Positions 50,055 through 60,845 are shown, counted from the first letter of the stretch. The stretch: 64,000 nucleotides of DNA from Rhynchopus euleeides (GCA_963210315.1 OY723239.1:963501-1027500), one strand, 5' to 3'. Notes: generated from the letters alone by a model not told the origin. Numbers and translations: made by a program.

Positions 50055-50312
50055 CGACGTCGACCCAGTGAAAGTGGGTTGACGCTTGGTCGACGCTTGG
50101 TGAGCGTCGACCCAGTGGAACCGGGTCAACGCTAGGTTAGCGTCGACCCAGCGTAATAAATGGGTTGACGCTTGGTCCAGGCTTGAATGGCAACCCAGTT
50201 CCACTGGGTCGACGCTCCAAGCCTCGACCAAGCGTCAACCCAGTTCCACTGGGTCGACGCCTTTTTATGGGGGGGAAAACCCAAAATCACTGGGTCGACG
50301 GTCGACGCTTAG
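50055..50312. repeat. Inverted-subrepeat cluster (GGGTTGACGCTTGGTCGACG)
   Basis: Repeated copies of GTCGACCCAGTGGAAC and GGGTTGACGCTTGG in both orientations; AACCCAGTTCCACTGGGTCG occurs twice. Probably a small non-autonomous element. Confidence 0.7.
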
Positions 50313-50415
50313 CGACATGCCTGGAAGGAGTGTGGAGGAGGAGGGGGGGGGGTATCAAAAAATATCGCAAAGATTCAGTAAGATTCAGAATGAAAGGTAG
50401 GCAGGGGGGGGGGGG

Positions 50416-51566
50416 TAGGGGGGGTCAAATGCCACCCTTTTACGTGGACAAACACGATTTTTCAAAAAACCGGCGCAGAGGCCCCAAAGCCCCCGTAAAC
50501 CCTCCAAACCCCCCCAGATCGGTCCGGAAACCCATCGAACCCCACTTTTCCACCATTCCGGGCACCTCAGGTGCCCGAATTGGGGTACCTAAATTTTGTG
50601 CCACCGTTTGGTACCGTACAGTGCCACTGTGTGGGAGGTTGGAAAAGAAAATGCCCCAACACACCACATCTGAGGGTTGCAATGCATGTTGCTTGCCAAC
50701 CACGTCATCCGGTGGGTGTCAGGCGCTATGTAGGTGGCATTAGCCAGGTCTTCGATGTGTTCTGGCTTGTATATATACCTCCCTGCCTGCGGCACAGGCA
50801 CTGCCTTTGTCCCCCACACCAGCCACAGAGAGCGTATTGTACTCGGTCCACGGTTGCTGATTCATTGTGATGCGTTGTATCCTCGAGTGAACGTCACACA
50901 CTAGTGGCACCACCACCCGCCATCCGAGAGCTGTATTGACTTTGCGCGCTTCCGTTGTATTCACCTCGCCACGCATATTGCACCGTTCAGTACCAGTGCT
51001 CTTGGGCCAGGCAAAGTAGACCGCAGCAACTACCAATTCTGGCACAATGGGTACCACGACAGCGCACTTCATGTGTTCCCGGAATGTACAGCTCGTGTTG
51101 CAACAGTCGTTGTCAACACATCCCGGTTGTGGAGCACTGCTGCACAGGAATCACACGACCATCTGGACTGTTCCGTACCTACAGGCAGCCTCCCGGTGCA
51201 TGGTGGCAGGGAGGTATATATACAAGCCAGAACACATCGAAGACCTGGCTAATGCCACCTACATAGCGCCTGACACCCACCGGATGACGTGGTTGGCAAG
51301 CAACATGCATTGCAACCCTCAGATGTGGTGTGTTGGGGCATTTTCTTTTCCAACCTCCCACACAGTGGCACTGTACGGTACCAAACGGTGGCACAAAATT
51401 TAGGTACCCCAATTCGGGCACCTGAGGTGCCCGGAATGGTGGAAAAGTGGGGTTCGATGGGTTTCCGGACCGATCTGGGGGGGTTTGGAGGGTTTACGGG
51501 GGCTTTGGGGCCTCTGCGCCGGTTTTTTGAAAAATCGTGTTTGTCACCCCCATTTGACCCCCCCTA
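50416..51566. repeat. Large inverted repeat, arms about 365 bp
   Basis: The arms 50416-50787 and 51205-51566 are nearly perfect inverted copies, starting TAGGGGGGGTCAAATG outside and ending at CCTCCCTGCC inside, with a 417-bp spacer. It abuts the hAT-1 element on the right. Each arm encodes the same 65-residue open stretch facing outward. Confidence 0.85.
51047..51403 (+). CDS. Hypothetical ORF in the inverted repeat
   Basis: 118 codons. The C-terminal 65 (GRYIYKPEHIEDLANATY ... GTKRWHKI) look protein-like and are repeated on the minus strand in the other arm (50589-50783). Family not recognised. The minus-strand copy continues upstream in a different frame, so one version may be broken. Confidence 0.3.
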   Translation: MGTTTAHFMCSRNVQLVLQQSLSTHPGCGALLHRNHTTIWTVPYLQAASRCMVAGRYIYKPEHIEDLANATYIAPDTHRMTWLASNMHCNPQMWCVGAFSFPTSHTVALYGTKRWHKI

Positions 51567-51900
51567 GGCATACAGTGCAAACGATAATTATTATCGCATA
51601 CGATAATTATTATCGTACTCCCATTATCGTATATTATCGTATACGATAATATACGATAATGGTGCGATAATTTTTTTGAGATTTTCGGAAAACCAGAAAT
51701 CAGCCCAGAACACATTGAAAAAGTGGTAAAAGTGGAGCCGGAAGCTGCCATTTTTGCTTCTTTGAATTATTGGTGACGGGGGGCTTCACTCAGAAGTGTA
51801 GAATGTCCCTCACAAATGGGTGGCAGACACAACACACATAGTGCCATGACATGCGCAGCACTATGTCTGTCTGGGGCATCCTGTCAATGAAGCTGTCACC

Positions 51901-51996
51901 GTTGGAAGAAGTTTCAGGCACAGGGGGGCGGAGAGGTTACAGGATACTGCCACGCACATCCGTGACACTCATTTGCGTGTGCGCTCTCGACCCGTG
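51901..51996 (+). repeat. Leader copy of part of the hAT-1 coding sequence
   Basis: About 95 bp (GTTGGAAGAAGTTTCAGGCA ... CATCCGTGACACTCATTTGC) matching 53272-53374 of the transposase ORF in the same orientation, with several substitutions and small indels. Confidence 0.85.
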
Positions 51997-52060
51997 TGTC
52001 TATCGCTATGTTGTGACTGCATCGCCATCACCCTCCACAGGAAACACCAGGGATCAAAAA

Positions 52061-52573
52061 ATGTCTCGTCGTCGTAGGATAAAAGACGACACAACAACGG
52101 AGGATGACGCAGAGGAAGATGATGACGGCGATGACGAGGAAGAGGGCAGTGATGAGGACGAGCCGGACCAGAAACGCCGTCGCGTCACGGGGGGGAAGGA
52201 CAAGAAGCCCTCAGCGAAAAAGGCGGCCGTGAAAAAGCCACCCCCAAAGAAGCCAGCAGCGAAGAAGCCAGCCCCCAAGAAGACAGCACCAAAGCCCGCG
52301 GGAAAATCGGAGAGCGCGCAGAAACGCCTGGACACGATAAAACTCAGAAAAACGGTGGAGGAAGCCGCAGACGAGGCTGCTGCCAAGAAGAGGATCTCCT
52401 TGGTAACAGCCAGGCAGCGGCTGCAGCAACTGGCGAGGTACGACGCCACAGTTGCTGCGGCCTACACGATCAAGTCGGTGGAGGACCTCCCGTTCGAAAC
52501 TCGCACCATGCTGCTTGATGCAAACCCCCCCCCGGACATTATCGGACGAAGTCCTGTGGTGCAACCTCTGTAG
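52061..52573 (+). CDS. hAT-1 transposase, N-terminal part (frame 1)
   Basis: From ATG 52061. An acidic start is followed by a Lys/Ala/Pro repeat (KKPPPKKPAAKKPAPKK) like a linker-histone tail, then a helical region. It reads ...DANPPP into a run of nine C (52519-52527), then a short out-of-frame tail to TAG. The zinc-finger and catalytic parts are in the other frame, so a single-base indel in the C-run (eight C would join the frames) or programmed slippage separates the two parts. The open frame extends upstream to 51851, but that part is leader. Confidence 0.65.
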   Translation: MSRRRRIKDDTTTEDDAEEDDDGDDEEEGSDEDEPDQKRRRVTGGKDKKPSAKKAAVKKPPPKKPAAKKPAPKKTAPKPAGKSESAQKRLDTIKLRKTVEEAADEAAAKKRISLVTARQRLQQLARYDATVAAAYTIKSVEDLPFETRTMLLDANPPPDIIGRSPVVQPL

Positions 52574-54389
52574 CATCGTCGTAAAGCATGCTGAATCGAC
52601 AGTGGCAAAGAAACACGTGACCGACACGAAGGCGCACCAGACCACATCGAAGGAAGCGCCAGTGCAGGCGGCCCCCTGTGTTTCAACCACGAAGAGCGAT
52701 CCCACGACCACCGCATCATTTCAAAAGGCATGGGCACTTGCCCTTGTGATTGCGGGGATCACGCCTCACCAGGCGTCTATCCTTGCGCTGCCGATGACCA
52801 CCCCTCTGCCGAAGCCCCGGACGCTGCTGGGCAAGGCCCCGCTGTTCGTCGCGGAGATCCAGAAGAAGATCCGCGACTGCATCACCGGCCGGCCGGTGGC
52901 GTTGGGCGTTGATGGAACAGGCCTGCGGCATCTTGGCTTTGCCATCATGTCGGTCGTCGCCTACGTGGGAGGCAGGGGAGTGCTCCTCCTGTCGAAAGTG
53001 CGTGGTGACGGCGAGGTGCACAACGCAGAGGACGTCGGGGATGTGCTTGACGAGGTGCGGGAACTGTACGGCATTACCCGCAGTACAGTTGTCGCTGACT
53101 TCGGGTCGGTGAACGTCAAGGCGTTTGGCGACAAGAAGGAGGAGGGCATCTACTGCCTGGGCCACCACCTCAACGCAGCGTTGAAGCGAGCAGTGCGCCA
53201 GTCATACCCCCGGGCGTATGCCTTCTGCACGCTGGTGTCGCAGTTCTTCGGGTGCAAGTCGCGCCGGCACCGTTGGAAGAAGTTTCAGGCACAGGGGGCG
53301 GAGAGGATGCATGATGCTGCAACGAACATCCGTGACACTCATTTGCGTGTGCGCACCGCTCTCGACCGCGGAGCGGTGCGTGCGCTCCGCAAGCTTCTCC
53401 CATCCGTGAACGTCACAGATACCGATGCGGTGGTGCTGGAGCGGGCTGCCGCCTTTGTGGCGGAAACAGACGACACCCACGCCGCCAATGTGGAGGTGTC
53501 CAGCCCTCAGCAACCCGCCTCTACTTCGGACACTCGATGGGCAGCGATGTTCGACCTGACAGTCCACCTGCAGACCCGGTGTGCGATGCTGCTGCAGTTC
53601 GTCAGCGTGGAGATGGCGAGGAAGAAGAAGCCACTCACTCTCAGGCAGCTCTCTGAGCACATCCAGAAGGGAACATGGGAAGAGCACGTCAGCGAGACGG
53701 TGGCTGTGGCTGAGATGGTGGAGCCGGTGCTGTGGCTCGTGCGATGGGTGCAGAACCCGGAAGCCCGTCTGGGGCACATCAAAGTGCGGACTATCACGGA
53801 GGAGTACCAGAAGGTGGTGACGAACACCAGTTATCCTGCTCCTATCCGCACCTTGCTGAAGGATGCCTGGGAGTCTTGGCCGTCGAAGGCGAGGTTCGAG
53901 ATGGCGCTCATCTTCGACCCGGAAACCGTGCTGATGGCTGACTTCGACGACTTCCCCGACATCACAAACCAGCTGGTGTGGGCCGTGGATTTCCATGCCC
54001 TTGCTGACGACGAGTGCTGGGCGGAGTTCACACAGTACCTCAATGCCCCTGCCGAATCCCTGCAGACCGACACCCCGATTGCGTTCTGGCTGGAGAAGGG
54101 GAGGAAGCTGTTCCCCATCCTGGCGCCACATGTGGTGGCTTGGCTCCGCACGCCTGTGTCGGTCACACAGGTCGACAGTGTGTTTTCGACGGCAGAGTCC
54201 CGCAAGTCCAAGCGGGGGTCGAACATCTCGACGAAGACCTACGCGGATCGTCTGTTCTTGCAGCGGAACGGCGACCTCCTCGGCTACTTCGACAAGAGCA
54301 ACCGGTTCGCAGAAGCCCTCGAAAGGGACTATGTCTCTGATGATTCCTCTGAGGAGGACGAATCCGAGACTGAGATGGATATCATTTAG
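52452..54389 (+). CDS. hAT-1 transposase, catalytic part (frame 2)
   Basis: Recognisable protein starts about 52520 with a BED-like finger (LWCNLC...H...H). The core has GVDGTGLRHLG, VVADFGSVNV (Asp) and YCLGHHLNAAL (the hAT C-x2-H). The C-terminus matches the hAT dimerisation domain: FWLEKGRKLFPILAPHVVAW, then SVFSTAESRKSKRGSNIS and an acidic tail. The role is cut-and-paste transposition. It ends in TAG. Apart from the C-run frameshift the copy looks intact. Confidence 0.85.
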   Translation: MLRPTRSSRWRTSRSKLAPCCLMQTPPRTLSDEVLWCNLCSIVVKHAESTVAKKHVTDTKAHQTTSKEAPVQAAPCVSTTKSDPTTTASFQKAWALALVIAGITPHQASILALPMTTPLPKPRTLLGKAPLFVAEIQKKIRDCITGRPVALGVDGTGLRHLGFAIMSVVAYVGGRGVLLLSKVRGDGEVHNAEDVGDVLDEVRELYGITRSTVVADFGSVNVKAFGDKKEEGIYCLGHHLNAALKRAVRQSYPRAYAFCTLVSQFFGCKSRRHRWKKFQAQGAERMHDAATNIRDTHLRVRTALDRGAVRALRKLLPSVNVTDTDAVVLERAAAFVAETDDTHAANVEVSSPQQPASTSDTRWAAMFDLTVHLQTRCAMLLQFVSVEMARKKKPLTLRQLSEHIQKGTWEEHVSETVAVAEMVEPVLWLVRWVQNPEARLGHIKVRTITEEYQKVVTNTSYPAPIRTLLKDAWESWPSKARFEMALIFDPETVLMADFDDFPDITNQLVWAVDFHALADDECWAEFTQYLNAPAESLQTDTPIAFWLEKGRKLFPILAPHVVAWLRTPVSVTQVDSVFSTAESRKSKRGSNISTKTYADRLFLQRNGDLLGYFDKSNRFAEALERDYVSDDSSEEDESETEMDII

Positions 54390-54900
54390 AAGGGGGGATG
54401 GGGGGGGGGGGGGGGCGGCGTGCCAGGTCGTCTGTCCGTGATGTGGTTCCTGTGCTGTTCGGTGGGCGGGTGGGGGGGGGGGGGATGACGAATTCTGTCT
54501 CGATGTCTGATGACATCGAGGGTGTTGAAGGGACTGGGGGGGGGGGGGGCGATGAATCCTGATGACGGACGAGTATGTGAAGGAATCTGACGAGGGCAGT
54601 GGTGTTCAAGAATAGTGCAACCCAGTAAGTATCGCATACGATAATCCCATTATCGTATACGACCGGATACGATAATTATTATCGTATGCGATAACATACG
54701 ATAATGGGATTATCGTATGCGATAATATACGATAATAATTATCGTATCCGTTCGTATACGATAATGGGATTATCGCATCATACGATAATGGATTATCGTA
54801 TGCGATAATAAATTATCGTATGCGATAATTTTCCGAAAATTATCGTATCTGGTATATGTGCGATAATAATTATCGTTTGCACTGTATGCCTAGGGGGGGG

Positions 54901-55490
54901 GGGGGGTCGTGAAGTCGAAGGAAAAGGAATCACAAGAAGCACAACGGATGATCTTCGGCGATTTTGCGGTGGTGTTTTGTGATAGCGTATCCGTTCTGTG
55001 CAGCGTATCTATTTTTTTTCTCGCCCAACCCCCAACCTGATCTTTCCCCCCGGAACGTCCTTCGAAGTGTCTTGCCTGCCTGAAGTACAGAAAAGGTGGT
55101 GGAGCACAGGAGGAGAATGAGTGGTGTTAGTCGTGTTGCAACGCTTGGAAAGTATTTCCTTCAATACACTGGCATGTGTTGGTCTGCAAACAACTTTCGG
55201 CAGGAGGTTTGTTGTCTCGTTTTTGCTGTCATTTTACGATCCAGCGGGGGCACAGATAGTTTTCTCGAAAAATTGTTTGTGCGCACCTGTACGTGTATGG
55301 GTGTCCATACGTGCGCTGCCAACAGTCTTTTTTACCGTGACCTGAGCAGGTTATAGCAAAAAAGACCTGGTGTCTGCTTCGTGTGCACAAGCGGCCCACT
55401 ATTGACCCCCCCCCCCCCCCCGCCTCCCTTGCCGTTTGCTCTGGCCCGTTTCTCAGCCTTACTCACTGCGGCTTCGTATCTCGTCACTCT
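54901..55490. other. No recognisable gene between the hAT elements
   Basis: Contains TGAAGTACAGAAAAGGTGGTGGAGCAC (55080-55106 region), similar to 45772-45800. Confidence 0.4.
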
Positions 55491-55909
55491 GTTATTCACG
55501 GTTTGCCCCCCGGGCGGGATCCCGGGCGGGCCCGGCCGGGTTCCGGGAAATTCCGGGATTCCCGGGATTCCCGGGATTTCCCGGCCGGGAATCCCGGGAT
55601 CCCGGCCGGGAAATCCCGGGATGACCCCGGGGTATCCCGGGGTCATCCCGGGACCCCCCCGGGGTCAGGTGTAGGTGGGTGGTAAGATGACTTGAGAGTT
55701 TTGCACATTGCACATTGCACGCTGCCGTTGCCCCCTTCCCCTTTGCGATCCACCCGATGTCATTAGTTTTTGCTGGACCCGACTATTTCACCTCACATAT
55801 ACCGCACGTGACTTGGACCCCACAACCCCGCCCCGCCCCCCCCCCCCCCCCCCCACGTAACTGCGCCGCATACACACACCCGGCAGAGAAACCTTCCACA
55901 ACAGCAAAC

Positions 55910-58489
55910 ATGCACCGTACTCTTTTGTTACTCCTCATTTTTTTTTCCTTCCTGCTCGTTGGTGATGCAGCACCAGGGCAGAAAGGAGGGAAGAGGGCGA
56001 GGGATGATGCGGATGACGGCGACAGCGATGGCGACGGCGGCAAGAGCCGCAAGCAACCTCGCCGAGGCAAGGCGGAGGTAGCGGCCCCGGAACCGGACCC
56101 CACCACTGACAACGACGACGACGACGACATCGACGACGCCATTGAGGCGGTGCTGAAGGAGGTGAAGCGGAAGAGGCAGCCGCTGATCGATTTGGCCGTC
56201 GCTGAAGGGGTCCTCACAGAGAATGAGAAAGCCCCCCTCATGCCGAAGATCGCCCGCCTGATTGCTCTCGGACGGAAGAAGAAGGAGCTCGCCGCCAGCG
56301 CAGTGGCCTTGCGCACGCCGACGGGGAAGTTGCGCCGCCCGGCAAAGGCCGCCCTCGCCGAGAGCCTCAGCAGCCAAGCTGACCTGACCCCCCCGAAGCT
56401 GCAGCCTGCCCAGTCTTTGTCGACCCGCTTCTCCGAGTTCAAGTGGCTTTCAGTCAAGACGAAAGCGGAGGCCACGACCGACGGGTACAGGTTCGCGAAG
56501 GCCACGGCGAGATGCTGCGACGAGCAGGAGGTGCCCGTGTGTGCTCCGTGCAAGTGGGCGTTTGCACCCGGCGTCGACAGGCACGACCTCACGAGCCACG
56601 TGGGTACGAAGGGCCACGGTCGCAATGCAACGACCCCAGTCGACGCCTCAACGCCAAACCGTGACGCATCCACACCAGCAGCCGACCGATCCACACCAGC
56701 AGCCGACCGATCCACACCTTCGAGCAACCGACCCGCACCAGCAAACTCCAACGTCCGGGAAACGCTGCTGGAGGTGTGCACGATGGCAGGGCTCTCGTTT
56801 CGTGGCGCGACGCAGGTCTTCCGTGCCGTCTCTGGGCTCACCATCCCAGAAGACGTCAACATGCAGAAGGTCTGGCAGAGGAGCGGGGCGACCGTCTACG
56901 ACAACCACCTCGACACGATTGCCGATATGCTCGCAGGACAAGATCTGAGCATCGTCCACGACTGTGGTTCGACGATCCAGGGTCAGAATGTCGTGTTGTT
57001 CATTGCACAGACCGCTACAACGTCCGTTGCGCTGCCGCTACAGTATTCGGATGTCCCGTTTACAGGTCTTACGGTGCGCACCGCGCTGGAGGAATCTCTC
57101 GCTGCTGTCGGTGTGGGGATTGAACAGGTGAGGGTCGTGCGCAGCGATCGTGGTGGGTCGAACGTGAAGATGTCGCGCGACCTAGCAGGAGAGGCTCACA
57201 TCCCGTACGTATCCTGCCTGGCTCACCTGCTGAACAACACCCTTTCCGATGTTCGTCGGATGATGAAGGCCGCCGAGGACCCCCTGCTCGACTTCTTCCA
57301 CCTCACGAACTACGTGTTTGGTGACGCGAAAAAGCAGAACAAGTGGCGGGACCACCAAAGAAGTGTGCAGAGCGACCCCCAGACACACACGGCGGGTGTC
57401 CTATTGGCGAAGCTGCGGAAGCAGTCGGCATCGACGACAACGCGGGAACAGGACAAACTTCTGGACAAGATGAAGGGCCTCTGCAAGGCCGCGGTGACCG
57501 AGGCGCACAAGGATGCGATTGCCAACGCAAAGACGTTTGGGGAGCTTTGCAGCTTGATGTCTGCAGCACACGCCGACATGAAGAGCACTCTGCAGGAGGC
57601 GGTGGCCATCAAACGTGCACCCCGGATCTACGACACACGCTTCGTCAGCATGCTCGACTGCGCGGAGCACTTTGAAGAGCGTGTCGCCATGCTGTACTCG
57701 TACATGGCTACCGGGATTGGCAATGCCTACACTCCCCCCACGTTCGAGAAGCTTGCTGTGCTGCTGAAGACCGTCGGTTCTGAGGCGCTTCAGGACATGC
57801 TGACGGAGTTCGTCCGTGCCGCGGCGCCGGTAAGAGCCGCTTTGTCGCGGTACAGCAACGCGCAGGCACCCGGGACGGTTGGATCGGCGACGATCTACGC
57901 GGAGGTGGAGGAGCTGATCGACATCCTCCAGAGGGCGAGCACGGGGGATGGACTCGCAGCCCGCGTGTCCAAGACCTTCTACAACGGTCTGCAGAGCCGG
58001 TGGCGCGAATCCTCGGAAACGGGCCGGGGGTTCTACCTCTCTGTGCGCCAGCTGACTCCGGAGGGGTACGAGACCCTGGAGATGCTGGATGACCTGCTGC
58101 CACGCGAAGACCTCGGCAAGCACATCGGCTTCGACGTCACCGCGCCCATGTACCAGGCGTACACTTCGGCAGTGTCGGAGCACGAGGTCGGCTCAGAGAG
58201 GGTATTCTGGAAACGCCAGCTTACCAACGAGACGCTCAAGCCTCTTGCTGAGCGTGTGTTGTTTCTCCTCACCTTGCCCCCTTCCTGCACAGCACCTGAC
58301 AGCGCACTCTCTGTCATGATGCAAGCCATCCCCGTGTGCCGGAGTGCTATGTCCCGCGACTCCCACGCAAAGCTCTCGCTCTTGGCCATCAATCAAGATG
58401 TGCGAGGTGCGTACGGCAAGGAGTGTGGCTTCCGGCGGACATTCCCGTCACTCCGTGTGAATGACGCTGAGAGTGACGATGAGGAGTGA
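55910..58489 (+). CDS. hAT-2 transposase
   Basis: 859 residues from ATG 55910; the frame is open to 55715, but that part is poly-C rich and unlikely to be translated. N-terminus: LLLLLIFFSFLLVGDAA, a signal-peptide-like hydrophobic stretch, then acidic and basic runs resembling nuclear signals. Next a BED-like finger (CAPCKWAF...HDLTSHVGTKGH). The core has IVHDCGST, RSDRGGSNVK and YVSCLAHLLNNTL (the hAT C-x2-H). The C-terminus resembles the hAT dimerisation domain (LKPLAERVLFLLTLPPS...LSLLAINQD). It ends in TGA. A hydrophobic leader on a nuclear enzyme is odd; a downstream start is possible. Confidence 0.8.
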   Translation: MHRTLLLLLIFFSFLLVGDAAPGQKGGKRARDDADDGDSDGDGGKSRKQPRRGKAEVAAPEPDPTTDNDDDDDIDDAIEAVLKEVKRKRQPLIDLAVAEGVLTENEKAPLMPKIARLIALGRKKKELAASAVALRTPTGKLRRPAKAALAESLSSQADLTPPKLQPAQSLSTRFSEFKWLSVKTKAEATTDGYRFAKATARCCDEQEVPVCAPCKWAFAPGVDRHDLTSHVGTKGHGRNATTPVDASTPNRDASTPAADRSTPAADRSTPSSNRPAPANSNVRETLLEVCTMAGLSFRGATQVFRAVSGLTIPEDVNMQKVWQRSGATVYDNHLDTIADMLAGQDLSIVHDCGSTIQGQNVVLFIAQTATTSVALPLQYSDVPFTGLTVRTALEESLAAVGVGIEQVRVVRSDRGGSNVKMSRDLAGEAHIPYVSCLAHLLNNTLSDVRRMMKAAEDPLLDFFHLTNYVFGDAKKQNKWRDHQRSVQSDPQTHTAGVLLAKLRKQSASTTTREQDKLLDKMKGLCKAAVTEAHKDAIANAKTFGELCSLMSAAHADMKSTLQEAVAIKRAPRIYDTRFVSMLDCAEHFEERVAMLYSYMATGIGNAYTPPTFEKLAVLLKTVGSEALQDMLTEFVRAAAPVRAALSRYSNAQAPGTVGSATIYAEVEELIDILQRASTGDGLAARVSKTFYNGLQSRWRESSETGRGFYLSVRQLTPEGYETLEMLDDLLPREDLGKHIGFDVTAPMYQAYTSAVSEHEVGSERVFWKRQLTNETLKPLAERVLFLLTLPPSCTAPDSALSVMMQAIPVCRSAMSRDSHAKLSLLAINQDVRGAYGKECGFRRTFPSLRVNDAESDDEE

Positions 58490-60150
58490 TTTGTCCGGCA
58501 CAGTGTGTGCGTCCGTGTGTGTGTATATCGTATTCCTTGCTGTCTGTGTCTGACGTCTTGTTCTGCAGCTGTGAGACGTCGTATGATGCTGATTGCCCTC
58601 CGATGCCATCAGCTGCTTTGGAGTCACGAGGGTATTGTGGCTCCCTTCGGAGGTTGTTGTTGCAGTGCATGTACTGCTTTTGTGTTTGTAGTTTGCCGGA
58701 TCAGAAAGTCAGGAGAAGCGAATCGCGCGGCGCCCCAGCCCCAGACCCCAGCCCCTGCCACTTGCCACTTGTGTGCTGCCTTCGTGTGTGCGCCTGTGCC
58801 TCCCTGTTCTGCATTTGGTTGCCCTCGCGGGTATCACGATACAGAGCAGTCCACCCCCTCCCCCCCCCAAAAATCGTTCGCATCATCTTGGCGCCCATTC
58901 CTTCCACTTTCTGTGGATGTGTTTGGTATTTCCGAACGGAATTTTCCAGCGTCAAGACTGATACCTCGCCGTTTTCGAGTCAGTCACTTCCACCGCCGCT
59001 GCGATTTGCGTACCGGTAGTTGTGCAGAAATGCTAACATTTAATTTGCTCTGTGGAACCTGGACTGCACCTTCTGGGATGTGAGTCTGTAGATAGTTGGA
59101 CAGTTGCAGTACCCATCTGTTAGAAAGCTGAAAGGAACCTTGTCGGGCGATCAAGGACGACTGAGGGTTCAGTTTGAGTTTAATGTGGTCCAAGGGTACA
59201 ACAGACATCACTGCTTGCAGATCCCTCTTGCTTGTCCCTCTGGTAACTTCCAACGGCTCAAACTCCTCGACTTCCTTGGGTGGGCATTTGCCATACCTGA
59301 CGTAAAACAGTGATGCTTCGTGCTAGTGGTGAACCTGACGTTAGTAAAGGAAGGGTGCTGCGGCTGTCCACGAGGGGCTCTGATGCCTCCTCACGGTGCC
59401 TGGTTGGTCGGTTCAGGTGAAACAGAGCAAATTTAGTGTTAGGGGGATGCCTCTGGTCAAGGCCTTTTCACAAAAATTGACCCACGGCGCCGAGTTGGGC
59501 CGTTGGTTCCTGGTTGTAGCTCGGTCTACGCCAGGTTCCACACCCCGTCATCGCAAAACGTACGCATACACAGAGGCAAAACACAACAGCCTCTGTGGTA
59601 CGGGAGCATGGCGGGAGGAAATTTTGCCTTTTGGTCAAATAGGCACCCTTTTGTAATCACTTGACCCGCAGGGTGGCTGAGTCTTATCAGACAGGCCGAC
59701 CTACATGTTGATCAGTGGAACCACACAACCTGTTCAACCTGCCCCCGGGGTGGCTGAGTCCACCCCTGCCGTAGCGTAAGATAAGCCTACGTCGACCCTC
59801 GTCGTCCTCTTCGTCGTCCTAGGACTGTGGAGTTCAGCAACCAGGAGGATGCGGAACTGCTGTGAGCTGCACACTCTCTTGACACACCTGCACGTATCTG
59901 CGTTACACTCGTGGTAACCCCGAACCCTGTATTTATACAGGAGACTTCCATCTGGGACAGTTTCTGTTCCAGATGAGCTTTGACAGTGGTAGCCATCTTT
60001 GCTATGGAGCCATCGTCATTGCTATCGTCGTCACTCGGACCCATGAGCAGTGGATACAATTGGTGTGGAAGGAGAGGGTGCGGTTCTGGATCAGCAGGTC
60101 TGAATCTGAAACTGGGGACTGAAAGCCATAGGTCTGAGATGACCTCGGTC
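58490..60150. other. Gene-free 3' part of hAT-2
   Basis: 1.7 kb inside the element without a recognisable second gene. Confidence 0.5.
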
Positions 60151-60322
60151 CAAGCGACCTGAGACTGAGAACCCCCGGGATTCCCGGCCGGACCCCGGCC
60201 GGACCCGGCCGGGATTTCCCCGGGATCCCGGCCGGGATTTCAAAATCCCGGTCCCGGGCCCGGAATTTCCGGGCCCGGCCGGGGTTTCCCGGGATCCTGC
60301 CGGGGGGCAAACCGTGGTTATT

Positions 60323-60845
60323 ACTCTCCCGGTAGGCTGATCAGCAGCATTATGACCGGTCCTGTCAGGGGAATCTGGGAGGGGGGACGGGGGAATACTC
60401 TGTTGCACCGGCTCCCTTCCATGGGAGGGTGCGCTGGGGCTGTAACGCCTGGCACGAGGTTCCAAATCGGGGTCTCCGAGGGGCGGAGGAGAGAGTCCTC
60501 AGCCGAACATCAGCTTTTATAAACGCAGCAGGAAAACAAAGGGCCGCGAATTTCGACACCTTCACCGTGTTGCGTTGCCCGGAGTACCAGGGCAAGCCCC
60601 CCGGAGACTCCACTGTGGTGCCAGGCCCATCAGGGGCATCGCATCGCATCGACCGGCACACCCTGTGGTGTGACGTGGCTGTCTTCTCAAGGAGCCGGCA
60701 TCCTTGCAGCGTTTGGAGGAGCCCTTCAGGAGGCATCACTCAGGGACCAACAGCATCTCAACCGCTTGGCGGGAGACCCCCTCATGGGGCTGCACCCGTG
60801 CACCGACGACCCAACACGCTAAGCGGGAGAACCCCTCAGGGAGAC
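60323..60845. other. Gene-free 3' region of DIRS-B
   Basis: Contains short repeated pieces of the type GCGGGAGACCCCCTCA / GCGGGAGAACCCCTCA (60770-60840). No gene. Confidence 0.4.

Larger units (their letters stand above)
51558..54900. mobile_element. hAT-1 DNA transposon
   Basis: About 3.3 kb. Terminal inverted repeats CCTAGGCATACAGTGCAAAC, continuing GATAATTATTATCGCA, at 51564-51600 and, inverted, 54859-54894. Subterminal regions are packed with ATACGATAAT/ATTATCGTAT palindromes (54630-54880). Encodes a hAT transposase in two frames. The target duplication cannot be read because G/C runs flank both ends. Confidence 0.8.
55497..60316. mobile_element. hAT-2 DNA transposon, 4.8 kb
   Basis: Ends CACGGTTTGCCCCCCGG and its inverse, flanked by GTTATT on both sides (55491-55496 and 60317-60322). 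Both subterminal regions (55505-55660, 60165-60310) are dense CCCGGGAT/CCGGCCGGG repeats. It encodes one transposase. The 6-bp duplication is shorter than the usual 8 bp of hAT. Confidence 0.8.
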
